From NCBI RefSeq assembly GCF_900099645.1, contig NZ_FMTL01000002.1, forward strand, positions 250,334-314,333: a stretch of 64,000 nucleotides of DNA, written 5' to 3'. Shown one piece after another: positions 1 through 8,386 of the stretch. Position 1 is the stretch's first letter. The number at the start of each line of letters is the position of its first letter. The translations under genes were made by a program, and so were the position numbers. Below the pieces are notes generated by a model. It worked only from the letters and a program-made list of their open reading frames with translations, had not been told where the DNA came from and ran no database searches. Source of the DNA: Pseudomonas peli. Lineage in GTDB: Bacteria > Pseudomonadota > Gammaproteobacteria > Pseudomonadales > Pseudomonadaceae.

Positions 1-1505
1 GCATTGGCCAGTTGCGCCGCACGGCGCGAACGCCACCAGCGCAGGCCCGGCAGGCCGAGCATCAGCGCGGTGAGTGCCCACAGGCACAGGCTGATCGGGC
101 TGTTCCAGAGGATGCTCAGGTCGCCAGCGGAAATCGACAGGGCGCGGCGCAGGTTGTCTTCCATCAGCTCACCAAGAACGAAGCCGAGGATCAGTGCCGA
201 CAGCGGGAAGTCCAGCTTGCGCAGTATGTAGCCGAATACGCCGAGGCCGATCATCAACACCAGGTCGAAGGTGGTGCTGTGCACCGCGTACACGCCGACC
301 ATGCTGATCACGGTGATCGCCGGCACTAGCACCCAGTTGGGCACGCTGAGCATGCGGGCGAACAGGCCAACCAGTGGAATGTTCATCACCAGCAGAATCA
401 CGTTGCCGATAAACAGCGAGGCGATCAGGCCCCAGACCACGTCCGGTTGCTGTTCGAACAGCAGCGGGCCAGGGGTGATGTTGTACAGCGTCAGTGCGCC
501 GATCATCACAGCGGTGGTGCCAGAACCCGGTACGCCGAGGGTCAGCATGGGGATCAGTGAGCCGCAGGCAGAGGCGTTGTTGGCCGCTTCCGGCGCCGCC
601 AGGCCGCGCAGATCACCGTCGCCGAATTTGCCGTTCGGGCCAGCCATGCGCTTTTCAGTCATATAGGTCATGGCGCTGGCGATGGTTGCACCGGCACCTG
701 GCAGGACGCCGATGACGAAGCCGGCCAGGGAGCTGCGCACCATGGTCCAGAAGGTGAAGCAGAACTCCTTGAAGTTGAACAGCAGGCGGCCGCTGGCCTT
801 CACGGCTTTCTGGCCGTTGTGGGTTTTTTCCAGCATCAGCAGCACTTCACTGACGCTGAAGAAGCCGATTACCACGATAACGAACTGGATGCCGTCCGAC
901 AGGCTGACGCTGCCGAAGGTGAAGCGATACACGCCGGTGGTCGAGTCCACCCCAACGGTGGCCAGGGCCAGGCCGATCAAAGCAGCCATCAGGGTTTTAA
1001 CCGGCTTGTCGCCGACCATACCGCCGAGGCAGGCGATGGCGAAAATCATCAGCACAAAGTACTCGGCAGGGCCGAAGGCCACCGCCCAGTTGGCCAGAAT
1101 TGGCGCGAACAGCACCACACCGCAGGTGGCGATCATGCTGCCGATAAACGAGCTGACGGCCGACAGCGACAGGGCGATCCCGGCCTTGCCCTGGCGGGCG
1201 AGCGGGTAGCCGTCGAGGGTAGTCATCACCGCCGCAGCGTCGCCAGGTACGTTGAGCAGAATCGCCGAGATACGCCCGCCGTATTCACAGCCCAGGTATA
1301 CGGCAGCGAGCAGGATCAGTGCAGTTTCCGGCGACAGGCCGAGGGCAAAGGCCAGTGGCAGCAGCAGCGCTACGCCATTGATTGGGCCAAGGCCCGGCAA
1401 CAGGCCGACGATGGTGCCGACAAAGGCACCGAACAAGGCGACCAACAGGTTTTCCGGTCGCGTGGCGACTTCGAAACCTTGCATCAAGAAATTCAGGGTT
1501 TCCAT
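1..1505 (-). CDS. tctA: TctA large permease subunit of a tripartite tricarboxylate transporter (3' end off the window)
   Basis: Translating the minus strand from the ATG at 1505 gives an open frame of about 501 residues that runs off the left edge with no stop. It begins METLNFLMQGFEVATRPENL and is very hydrophobic, with the glycine/proline-rich segments typical of TctA (for example VGLLPGLGPINGVALLLP near the N-terminus and IGVLPGAGATIASAMTYM in the middle). TctA is the roughly 12-helix inner-membrane channel subunit that imports citrate-like substrates delivered by TctC. The family is usually about 500 residues, so only a few C-terminal codons should be missing. It follows tctB by 2 bp in the same operon. 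Family and context are clear; the substrate is inferred from the adjacent opdH and tctDE. Confidence 0.93.
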   Translation of the reverse strand, partial: METLNFLMQGFEVATRPENLLVALFGAFVGTIVGLLPGLGPINGVALLLPLAFALGLSPETALILLAAVYLGCEYGGRISAILLNVPGDAAAVMTTLDGYPLARQGKAGIALSLSAVSSFIGSMIATCGVVLFAPILANWAVAFGPAEYFVLMIFAIACLGGMVGDKPVKTLMAALIGLALATVGVDSTTGVYRFTFGSVSLSDGIQFVIVVIGFFSVSEVLLMLEKTHNGQKAVKASGRLLFNFKEFCFTFWTMVRSSLAGFVIGVLPGAGATIASAMTYMTEKRMAGPNGKFGDGDLRGLAAPEAANNASACGSLIPMLTLGVPGSGTTAVMIGALTLYNITPGPLLFEQQPDVVWGLIASLFIGNVILLVMNIPLVGLFARMLSVPNWVLVPAITVISMVGVYAVHSTTFDLVLMIGLGVFGYILRKLDFPLSALILGFVLGELMEDNLRRALSISAGDLSILWNSPISLCLWALTALMLGLPGLRWWRSRRAAQLAN

Positions 1506-1507
1506 TT

Positions 1508-1951
1508 TCAGCTCTCCACAAAGGCTTCGAACAGGCCGAGGGGCAGCGGCACATCCAGCAGGTAATCAAACAGGCCATAAAGCAGCACACCCATCAGCAC
1601 GGCGCTGATGGCGCAGGGCAGCGGGCGACCGGTAAACAGCAGGCCAAGGGCGAAGGTGGCCAGCGTGGTGCTGATGACAAAGCCGAGCACTTCAAACAGC
1701 ACCGCATAGGCCAGCAGCGCCAAGACGCACAGCACAGCGCGTAAGGCCGCGCGGGTATTCAGCGTCTGCTCCAGTAGGCCGGGTTTGAATAACAGCCACA
1801 GGCTGCCAGCAGCCATCAGGCTGAGCAGCAGCAACGGATAGGCACGTGGCCCAACCGGATCGTAGGCGAAGGGTGCCTGGAAGCCCCAGGCGATGACGGC
1901 GAGAACGGCGCAAAACAGCAGCCAGCTCGCGGCGAACAGGCGAACGTACAT
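1508..1951 (-). CDS. tctB: TctB small permease subunit of a tripartite tricarboxylate transporter
   Basis: This 147-residue hydrophobic protein (MYVRLFAASWLLFCAVLAVI...) has four predicted membrane segments, the size and layout of TctB/DUF1468 proteins. TctB is the small integral-membrane partner of TctA. It lies between tctC and tctA on the same strand. The 152 bp separating it from tctC hold a nested palindromic repeat, while only 2 bp separate it from tctA. This suggests that tctC and tctBA messages may be differentially stable. The assignment rests mainly on context and topology, because TctB sequences diverge strongly. Confidence 0.9.
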   Translation of the reverse strand: MYVRLFAASWLLFCAVLAVIAWGFQAPFAYDPVGPRAYPLLLLSLMAAGSLWLLFKPGLLEQTLNTRAALRAVLCVLALLAYAVLFEVLGFVISTTLATFALGLLFTGRPLPCAISAVLMGVLLYGLFDYLLDVPLPLGLFEAFVES

Positions 1952-1992
1952 GGCGGATTACCTAGTCGATAAAACCAAAGGGGCGGAAGGGC

Positions 1993-2086
1993 CGTAGGAT
2001 GGGCATCACGCTGTGATGCCCATGGGGTGTTACAGCGTGGGTTACGCCGCTGCGCGGCTAACCTACGTGGCCCGACCCATCCTGCG
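1993..2086. repeat. Nested palindromic intergenic repeat between tctC and tctB
   Basis: The outer arms CGTAGGATGGG (1993-2003) and CCCATCCTGCG (2076-2086) are inverted and match at 10 of 11 positions. Inside is a perfect hairpin, ATGGGCATCA (1999-2008) with TGATGCCCAT (2014-2023). A second stem follows around 2038-2066, formed by GTGGGTTACGCCGC and GCGGCTAACCTAC. The layout resembles dispersed intergenic repeats of Pseudomonas. Its place between the binding-protein gene and the permease genes fits a transcript-stabilising role. That role is inference. Confidence 0.7.
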
Positions 2087-2103
2087 ATTTGCGGCGCGGC
2101 CGC

Positions 2104-3081
2104 TTACTGCATCAGGCCGAACTCGCCAGCCAGCGCCTTGTACTCCTCAACTTGCTTGAAGACCAAGGCTTTCAGTTCGTCGCCAGTCACTGACAACGGC
2201 AGCAGATCGCGCTGTTCACGCAGGGTGGCGAAGTCTTCACGGGCCAGCAGGGTGTCGAACTGCTGTTTCCACCAGTTGTACTGCTCATCAGTCACATCTG
2301 GGCCCATGTAGAAGCCGCGTATTACCGGCCAGACGATGTCGTAGCCCTGTTCCTTGGCGGTGGGGATATCGGCCAGTTTGCCGGGTAGACGCTCTTCGGA
2401 GAGCACGGCGAGGATGCGTACTTTCTTCGCCGCCAGTTGCGGGGTGACTTCGCCCAGACCGCTGGAGGTGACCTGCACATGGCCGCCGAGCATAGCGGTG
2501 AGGGTTTCGCCGCCGCCCTCAAAGGCTACGTAGCGCAGGTTTTTTGGGTCGATACCGGCCAGACGGGCGATCAGCGCGGTCTGCATCCAGTCCTGGCCGC
2601 CGATGGTGGCGCCTGCACCGAAGACGATGCTGGTCGGGTCTTTCTTCAAGGCTTTGACCAGATCGTCCAGGCTCTGGTACGGCGAGTCGGCACGCACGGT
2701 GATCGCGCCGTAGTCGGTGCCTACCGCAGCCAACCAGCGCACGCCAGTTTCGTCGTAACGGCCGAACTTGCCTTGCGCCAGGTTGAGCAAGGATCCGCTG
2801 GAGAACGCGGTGATGGTGCCTGGATCATCAGCACGCTGGGCAATCACCGCGTTGTAAGCCACCGCGCCGACACCGCCGGGCATGTAAGTGACGCGCATCG
2901 GTGCTTTCAGCAGGCCGGCGTCTTTCAGGCCGCTTTGCGCCAGTTTGCAGGTCAGGTCAAAGCCGCCGCCGGGCTTGGCCGGGGCGATGCATTCTGGGCG
3001 CTTGGGTTCGGCAGCCAGCAGTTGGCCGGCGAAGGCCATGCAAGCGGTGGCCAGGGCGATGCGGGTAAAGGCAGTTTTCAT
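2104..3081 (-). CDS. tctC: TctC periplasmic tricarboxylate-binding protein
   Basis: This 325-residue protein starts with a signal peptide (MKTAFTRIALATACMAFAGQLLAAEP). It then shows the tripartite tricarboxylate binding-protein fold, with CIAPAKPGGGFDLTCKLAQ near the N-terminus and the central segment DPTSIVFGAGATIGGQDWMQ. TctC captures tricarboxylates in the periplasm and hands them to TctAB. It is the first gene of tctCBA and lies 29 bp downstream of the porin gene opdH, so the outer-membrane and periplasmic steps are encoded together. An A-rich leader lies just upstream of its ATG. Substrate preference is inferred from the neighbours. Confidence 0.95.
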   Translation of the reverse strand: MKTAFTRIALATACMAFAGQLLAAEPKRPECIAPAKPGGGFDLTCKLAQSGLKDAGLLKAPMRVTYMPGGVGAVAYNAVIAQRADDPGTITAFSSGSLLNLAQGKFGRYDETGVRWLAAVGTDYGAITVRADSPYQSLDDLVKALKKDPTSIVFGAGATIGGQDWMQTALIARLAGIDPKNLRYVAFEGGGETLTAMLGGHVQVTSSGLGEVTPQLAAKKVRILAVLSEERLPGKLADIPTAKEQGYDIVWPVIRGFYMGPDVTDEQYNWWKQQFDTLLAREDFATLREQRDLLPLSVTGDELKALVFKQVEEYKALAGEFGLMQ

Positions 3082-3110
3082 GGGGTATTCCTCTGTTCTC
3101 TTATTGTGGA

Positions 3111-4382
3111 TTACCAGATCGGCAGCGTGTAGCCGACGATGACGCGGTTCTCGTCCGCATCGCGGGCGAAGTCGGATTTGAAGCTGGCGTTACGCAGGCG
3201 CACGTAGACATCTTTCAGTGGCCCGCTCTGCACCACGTACTTGACCTCGATGTTGCGTTCCCACTCGCCGCCGGTGTCATCAGTGCCGGCGATTTGCGCG
3301 TCGCTGCCTTTGATGTAGCGGGTCATAAAGCTCAGGCCGGGGACGCCGAGCTTGCCGAAGTCGTAGTCGTAACGGGCCTGCCAGGAGCGCTCGTCGGCGT
3401 TGGCGAAGTCGTTGATCTGTACGAAGTTGACCAGGAACGGGTCGCTGCCATCGATGTAGGCATAACCGGTGTCGCCGCTCATGTCCTGAAAGCCCAGGCC
3501 CAGTTTGTGACCGTTGATGCCATAGGTGAGCATGGCGTTGAAGGCGCGGTTGTCGATCTTGCCGGCATTGGAGGCGCCGCTGTCCTTGCTCAGCATCATG
3601 CGTACATCAGCGCTGAGGGTGCCGCTGCCCAGCGGTTGGCTGGCGAGCAGGCCGAAGAAGTGCTGGCGGTAGATGTCGTCGAGGTCGGCGAAGTAATAAC
3701 GCCCGGTCAGGCCTTTGGCGAACTCATAATCGAAGCCCATCAGGTCCAGATGATCCGCCGTGATACCTGCGGCGAAGCGGCGGTTCTTGCTATTGAGGAT
3801 CAGCTCTTCGGAGTTGGTCGAGGCGCGGTCGATGACTTTATCCAGGCGCCCGCCGGTAAAGGTCAGGCCGTCGAGTTCGCTGGAGGTCAGTAGGCCGCCT
3901 TCGAACACCTGCGGTAGCAGGCGGCTGTCGCTGGCCTTGACCACAGGCAACTCTGGCACGTGCGAGCCGTAGCGCAGTTCGGTATTGGAGACCTTGACCT
4001 TGGCTGTCAGGCCCAGGCGACCGAATTGGTCCGGGGTGCCGCCATCGTCTTGTACGGGGAGCAGGTCGGTGCCGGTGCGGCCGCCGCCGGAATCCAGTTT
4101 GACCCCAACCACACCCAGTGCATCAAGGCCAAAGCCCACGGTGCCTTCGGTGTAGCCGGACTGGACGTCGAGCCAGAAACCTTGGCCCCACTCTTCACGC
4201 TTGTTCTGCTGGCTGCTGGTGCCTTCGCGGAAATCACGGTTGAGGTAGATATTGGTGGTGGTCAGGCTGGCTTTGCTGTCAGCCACAAAATCGGCGTGTG
4301 CAGCGGGGGCAAGCATGGCGGTAGCGATTGCTAGGCTGAGCAGGTGAGCAGGCGCAAGCGCCTGATGAGATGCAGTCGGCAT
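3111..4382 (-). CDS. opdH: OprD-family outer-membrane porin, likely tricarboxylate-specific OpdH
   Basis: The ATG at 4382 gives 423 residues with a signal peptide (MPTASHQALAPAHLLSLAIA... cleaved near AAHADF) and an 18-strand-type OprD barrel sequence ending in VIVGYTLPIW, with the terminal aromatic residue typical of porins. This start has a GGAG ribosome-binding site 8 bp upstream; an upstream GTG is less likely. In P. aeruginosa, OpdH is the tricarboxylate porin next to tctDE and tctCBA, and this is the same arrangement. An AACAATAA motif overlaps the leader just upstream of the GGAG, suggesting Hfq/Crc control. Substrate is inferred from family and context. Confidence 0.9.
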   Translation of the reverse strand: MPTASHQALAPAHLLSLAIATAMLAPAAHADFVADSKASLTTTNIYLNRDFREGTSSQQNKREEWGQGFWLDVQSGYTEGTVGFGLDALGVVGVKLDSGGGRTGTDLLPVQDDGGTPDQFGRLGLTAKVKVSNTELRYGSHVPELPVVKASDSRLLPQVFEGGLLTSSELDGLTFTGGRLDKVIDRASTNSEELILNSKNRRFAAGITADHLDLMGFDYEFAKGLTGRYYFADLDDIYRQHFFGLLASQPLGSGTLSADVRMMLSKDSGASNAGKIDNRAFNAMLTYGINGHKLGLGFQDMSGDTGYAYIDGSDPFLVNFVQINDFANADERSWQARYDYDFGKLGVPGLSFMTRYIKGSDAQIAGTDDTGGEWERNIEVKYVVQSGPLKDVYVRLRNASFKSDFARDADENRVIVGYTLPIW

Positions 4383-4395
4383 CCTGTGGTCTCCA

Positions 4396-4403
4396 TTATT
4401 GTT
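4396..4403 (-). promoter_or_regulatory. Putative Hfq/Crc catabolite-repression motif in the opdH leader
   Basis: Read on the minus strand this is AACAATAA, a match to the AANAANAA motif bound by Hfq/Crc in pseudomonads. It lies immediately upstream of the GGAG ribosome-binding site of opdH. Position and sequence both suit translational catabolite repression, but the motif is short, so this is a prediction. Confidence 0.5.
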
Positions 4404-4480
4404 TTTGTCACGGCTGCGCACCACTGCGTCAGTCGTTCAGGTCGGTGGATCGAGCCACCTGAAACCGATGCTAGGGGGTC

Positions 4481-4509
4481 AAGCTTTCACCAAGCTTTCA
4501 GTTTGAAAG
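4481..4509. promoter_or_regulatory. Putative TctD operator between opdH and tctD
   Basis: AAGCTTTCA occurs at 4481-4489 and again at 4492-4500, an 11-bp direct repeat, the spacing used by OmpR/PhoB-type dimers. The second copy also forms the inverted repeat CTTTCA-GTT-TGAAAG (4495-4509). The site lies in the divergent region between opdH-tctCBA and tctDE, where the TctD regulator should act. Assignment to TctD is inference. Confidence 0.5.
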
Positions 4510-4588
4510 AAAGTCGTTGGGGCATTCGCAGCGGCCTCTGCGCCGTTACACTGGGCGCATAACAACAAGTTCGTGGAGTGCTATTACC

Positions 4589-5260
4589 GTGCGAGTCCTA
4601 CTGGTTGAGGACCATCTGCCCCTGGCTGAAAGCGTGGCCCAGGCCCTGCGTGGCATCGGGCTTAATGTGGATATGCTGCATGACGGTGTGGCGGCCGATC
4701 TTGCCCTGAGCAGCGAGGATTATGCCCTGGCGATTCTTGATATCGGCCTGCCACGCCTGGACGGTTTTCAGGTGCTGGCGCGTCTGCGTGAGCGTGGTAA
4801 TACCCTGCCAGTGCTGATGCTCACCGCCCGTGGTGAGGTGAAGGATCGCGTTCATGGTCTTAATCTGGGTGCCGATGATTACCTGGCCAAACCCTTTGAA
4901 GTGAGTGAGCTGGAAGCACGGGTCAAGGCACTGCTGCGCCGTACTGTGCTCGGTGGCGAGCGCCAGCAACGTTGCGGCAGCCTGCTGTATGACCTGGATA
5001 CCCGGCGCTTTACCCTTGCCGATGCTCTGCTGACCCTGACCTCCCGCGAACAGGCGGTGCTGGAGGCGATGATTGCCCGGCCTGGGCGGGTGATGAGCAA
5101 GGAGCAGTTGGCCGCTCAGGTGTTTGGTCTGGATGAAGAGGCCAGCAGTGACGCCATTGAAATTTACGTCCATCGCCTGCGCAAAAAGCTCGAAGGGAGC
5201 GGGGTGCGCATCGTCACCTTCCGTGGGCTGGGCTATTTGTTGGAGGCTGTTGGTGACTGA
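4589..5260 (+). CDS. tctD: TctD response regulator of tricarboxylate uptake
   Basis: A GTG start with a GTGGAGTG ribosome-binding site gives 223 residues beginning VRVLLVEDHLPLAESVAQAL. The receiver domain (1-115) has the acidic pocket, phospho-acceptor Asp51 (ILDIGLP) and the conserved Lys in LAKPFE. The C-terminus (about 125-220) is an OmpR/PhoB winged helix ending RIVTFRGLGYLLEA. It is divergent from opdH-tctCBA and overlaps tctE by 8 bp. By homology it activates tricarboxylate transport genes after phosphorylation by TctE. A longer frame begins upstream but lacks a good start. Confidence 0.93.
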   Translation: MRVLLVEDHLPLAESVAQALRGIGLNVDMLHDGVAADLALSSEDYALAILDIGLPRLDGFQVLARLRERGNTLPVLMLTARGEVKDRVHGLNLGADDYLAKPFEVSELEARVKALLRRTVLGGERQQRCGSLLYDLDTRRFTLADALLTLTSREQAVLEAMIARPGRVMSKEQLAAQVFGLDEEASSDAIEIYVHRLRKKLEGSGVRIVTFRGLGYLLEAVGD

Positions 5261-6668
5261 GCATCACCCGCTTGAAAACCACGAACCGGGCAGCCTGCGC
5301 GGACGGCTGATCCGCCGCTTGGCGGTGTTGCTGGCGTTGATTCTGCTAGTCAGCAGTCTAAGCGCTTACTGGAGCGCTCGGCATGCCGCCGATACTGCCT
5401 ACGACCGCACCTTGCTGGCTTCGGCGCGGGCGGTTGCCGACGGCTTGTACACCACAGCCGAGCGCTTGAATGCCAACGTGCCGTATGTGGCACTGGACAC
5501 CTTTGCCTATGACAGTGCTGGGCGCATCTACTACCAGGTATTAGACGTGCAGGGTGCGCTGGTATCGGGTTATGAAGACCTGCCGCCGCCGCCGGCCCAT
5601 ATCAAACGCACAGAGGATTATCCGGCGTTGGCGCGTTTCTACGATGCCGAGTTTCGTGAGCAGGGTGTGCGAGTGGTCAGCCTGCTGCAGCCGGTCAGTG
5701 AGCCGGGCCTTAACGGCGTGGCGGAAATCCGTGTGGCGGAAACCCAGGGTGCGCGTGAGCGCATGGCCCGCGAGCTGTTGCTCGGCACCTTGCTGCGCAT
5801 GGGCGTGCTGTCGCTGAGTGCGTTGCTGTTGGTGTGGCTGGCGGTAAGCGCTGCGCTGCGCCCTCTGGAAGCCTTGCGCCGCAGTGTGGCGGCGCGCACC
5901 AGTGATGATCTGCAGCCGCTGTCGAATCTCGGCATGCCACGTGAACTGCGCCCATTGATCGATGCGCTGAACCAGTTCAATGACCGGCTGCGCAACCTGT
6001 TCGAGCGCCAGTCACAATTTATTGCCGATGCCTCCCACGAGCTGCGCACGCCCTTGGCCGCGCTCAAGGCGCGGGTTGAGTTAGGACTGCGCGCGCAGGA
6101 GCCTTCGATCTGGCGCAGCACGCTGGAAGAGGCCGCGCTGAACACCGACAAACTGACCCATCTGGCCAATCAGCTGCTTTCGCTAGCACGTATCGAAAGC
6201 GGTGCACGGGCCATTGCTGAAGGCGGCGCGCAGCGTATAGATCTCAGCCAGCTGGCGCGTGAACTGGGCATGGCGCTGGCACCACTGGCCCATGCACGAG
6301 GGATTGCGCTGGCACTGGAGGCAGAGCAGGCGGTATGGGTCAGTGGCGAGCCGACGCTGCTCAACGAGTTGCTGTGCAACCTGCTGGATAACGCCTTGGC
6401 GCATACCGCTGCCGGCGGCAATGTGATCCTGCGGGTATTGCCGACTGGGGTGCTGGAGGTCGAAGACGACGGCCCTGGAATTCCGCCAGAAGAGCATGAG
6501 CGGGTGTTTGCGCGCTTCTATAGGCGCAGTAACAAGGGCTCTGGGGCCGGCTTGGGTTTGGCGATTGTCGGTGAGATTTGCCGGGCGCATCAGGCTGAGA
6601 TCAGCCTGCACCAGGCGCAGCCGCACGGTTTGTTGGTGCGCGTCGAATTTGCCGGCGTAGACGTCTGA
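5253..6668 (+). CDS. tctE: TctE sensor histidine kinase
   Basis: The GTG at 5253 (VTEHHPLENHEPGSL...) overlaps the end of tctD and gives 471 residues. A membrane segment near residues 20-40, a periplasmic sensor domain (2CSK_N type) and a second membrane segment near 185-210 precede the kinase core. The H-box FIADASHELRTPLAALKAR places the phosphorylated His at residue 262. The N-box (LLCNLLDNALAH), G1 (DDGPGIP) and G2 (GAGLGLAI) boxes are all intact. TctE senses periplasmic tricarboxylates and phosphorylates TctD. Its stop is 1 bp from the stop of the convergent gene. Confidence 0.93.
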   Translation: MTEHHPLENHEPGSLRGRLIRRLAVLLALILLVSSLSAYWSARHAADTAYDRTLLASARAVADGLYTTAERLNANVPYVALDTFAYDSAGRIYYQVLDVQGALVSGYEDLPPPPAHIKRTEDYPALARFYDAEFREQGVRVVSLLQPVSEPGLNGVAEIRVAETQGARERMARELLLGTLLRMGVLSLSALLLVWLAVSAALRPLEALRRSVAARTSDDLQPLSNLGMPRELRPLIDALNQFNDRLRNLFERQSQFIADASHELRTPLAALKARVELGLRAQEPSIWRSTLEEAALNTDKLTHLANQLLSLARIESGARAIAEGGAQRIDLSQLARELGMALAPLAHARGIALALEAEQAVWVSGEPTLLNELLCNLLDNALAHTAAGGNVILRVLPTGVLEVEDDGPGIPPEEHERVFARFYRRSNKGSGAGLGLAIVGEICRAHQAEISLHQAQPHGLLVRVEFAGVDV

Positions 6669-6669
6669 C

Positions 6670-7431
6670 TCAAGGAGCGAGGCTGAGTGGCTGCTGAATT
6701 TCCAGCAGGTACTGGGTAACCTTGCCGCTTTCGCGCAGTTGTGCCAGGCCTTGGTTGAAGCGGGCGATCAGCTCGGCATTGCCGGGTACTTCCCGCGAGA
6801 GCAGCAGGTGCAGGCTGTCGCTGCGTAGGGGCTTGGGGTGAAAGCTCAGTTGTGCGCGCTCGGCTGCGCTGAAGTGCTGATGCAGCATGTCGAAGCCGAC
6901 CACCTTGTCCATTGGAAACAGATCGACGCGGCCGGCAATCAGTTGGCGAAAGGCGGTTTCATCACTGGTCACTCGATTGACCCGCAATTGTCCGCTGGCT
7001 TCGGCCTGCTGAAAGGCCGCGCCATAGTCATAGCCGCGGGTGCCGACCAGGCGTCGACCTTGCAGGTCGCCAATCTGTTGCCAGTCAAAGCTGTAGCCCT
7101 TGCGGTGGAACAGGTAGTAACCGCTTTCCACCACCGGGTCGCTGATAAAGAACTTTTCTTCACGCTCACTGCTGTGCAGCCAGACCGCGCTGCCATCGCG
7201 TTTGCCGCGCTCGGCCAGTTGCAGCGAGCGTGCCCAGGGGTGGAATTCCCAGGTCACCTCAACTCCCTGCAGGGCAAAGGCTTCGGCGACGATGCGTGAT
7301 GCGACGCCCTTATGCGGCAGCTGTTCTCCCAGATAAGGCGGCCATTCACCGTTGGTCAGGCGCACAGATTCCGCGGCAGTCAGGCTGCCGCAGAACAAGC
7401 TGAATAGAAGGGGTAGCAGCAGTAGGCGCAT
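6670..7431 (-). CDS. Orphan periplasmic substrate-binding protein, family 3
   Basis: The ATG at 7431 gives 253 residues with a clean signal peptide (MRLLLLPLLFSLFCGSLTAAESV). The mature part follows the family-3 solute-binding fold: a first lobe with RLTNGEWPPYLGEQLPHKG and a hinge-region segment GRRLVGTRGYDYGAAFQQA. Such proteins bind amino acids or similar small ligands, or act as sensory binding proteins. No ABC permease or ATPase lies nearby, so it probably works with a distant partner or has a sensory role. An upstream ATG at 7485 would add 18 residues ahead of the signal peptide. The ligand is unknown. Confidence 0.8.
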   Translation of the reverse strand: MRLLLLPLLFSLFCGSLTAAESVRLTNGEWPPYLGEQLPHKGVASRIVAEAFALQGVEVTWEFHPWARSLQLAERGKRDGSAVWLHSSEREEKFFISDPVVESGYYLFHRKGYSFDWQQIGDLQGRRLVGTRGYDYGAAFQQAEASGQLRVNRVTSDETAFRQLIAGRVDLFPMDKVVGFDMLHQHFSAAERAQLSFHPKPLRSDSLHLLLSREVPGNAELIARFNQGLAQLRESGKVTQYLLEIQQPLSLAP

Positions 7432-7500
7432 GAACCGAATGCCAAATACGGGGACTGCGTTCAGTCTAGTTGCATTCGGTTGCATGCGTTTGCAGGGAGG

Positions 7501-8337
7501 TTACTGAAGCATGCTCATGGCCGCTTCCATGGCGGCGGAAAGGTCTTCGTCTTCGTTCAGGTTCTGGTTTGGATCAAGGCCCAGTTTGGCGAACGCCGGG
7601 ATCTGGCTCCAGTCCAGTTTGGTGTAGGGATGTTCGCTGCCAATGTAACTCTGCAAGGTAGCGACCTGGACGATATCGACATAGTCGACTTTGGCACTGT
7701 CACGGGTGAAGTCCAAGTATTGGCTGGGTACCATGGCAATCAGTTCAGGAAAGTCCCAGGTGCGCAGGATCTTGTCGCCGATGATTGGGTGGATCTGCTC
7801 AATCACGTGGTTGAGGCTGATCGAGTCAGCCAGTAGCTCGCTGTGATCTTCGGCGTACGTGAGGATCGGCAGCACACCGATCTGATGCACCAGGCCGGCG
7901 AGGGTGGCCTGGTCGGGCAGTAGGCGCGTGTAGTGTTTGCACAGCACGTGGCAGATACCGGCGATTTCCGTGCTTTTGTTCCACACTTCGCGCATTTTGC
8001 GGTCAACCACATCGCTGGTGGCCTGGAACATCTGTTCCATGGCTAGGCCCGTGGCCAGGTTGCAGGTGTAATTGATGCCAAGGCGGCCGACGGCCATCTG
8101 CAGGTCGGTGATTTCCTTGTTGGTGCGCAGCAACGGGCTGTTCACCACTTTGATGATGCGCGCGGTCAGGGCGGCATCGTTACCAATCACTTTGCTCAGT
8201 TGCGGGATGCTGATATCCGGATCTTCGGCTGCCTCGCGGACTTTCAGTGCGACCTCCGGCAGAGTCGGCAGGACCAGCTCATCATTGTCGATGGCCTGGG
8301 TCAGTTCCTTTTGGACTTTCTCGGCAAGCTTGCTCAT
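7501..8337 (-). CDS. HDOD-domain signalling protein
   Basis: The ATG at 8337, with an AAGAGAA ribosome-binding site, gives 278 residues (MSKLAEKVQKELTQAIDNDE). The HDOD domain covers about residues 20-220 and shows LPTLPEVALKVREAAEDPD and IGNDAALTARIIKVVNSPLL. The HD metal pair is absent (GLVHQIGVLPIL), as usual for HDOD proteins, which are thought to act as non-catalytic signalling or scaffold modules. The acidic tail (NLNEDEDLSAAMEAAMSML) is unusual. It is probably a single gene; its partner is unknown. Confidence 0.85.
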   Translation of the reverse strand: MSKLAEKVQKELTQAIDNDELVLPTLPEVALKVREAAEDPDISIPQLSKVIGNDAALTARIIKVVNSPLLRTNKEITDLQMAVGRLGINYTCNLATGLAMEQMFQATSDVVDRKMREVWNKSTEIAGICHVLCKHYTRLLPDQATLAGLVHQIGVLPILTYAEDHSELLADSISLNHVIEQIHPIIGDKILRTWDFPELIAMVPSQYLDFTRDSAKVDYVDIVQVATLQSYIGSEHPYTKLDWSQIPAFAKLGLDPNQNLNEDEDLSAAMEAAMSMLQ

Positions 8338-8386
8338 GGGCAATTCTCTTTGGCGTTCAAGCAATAGTGATAAGTGTAGTCAGGGC

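Noticed and set aside
819..1565. Plus-strand frame opposite tctA/tctB
   Set aside because: It is antisense to a clear permease and has the low-complexity composition of a reversed GC-rich gene.
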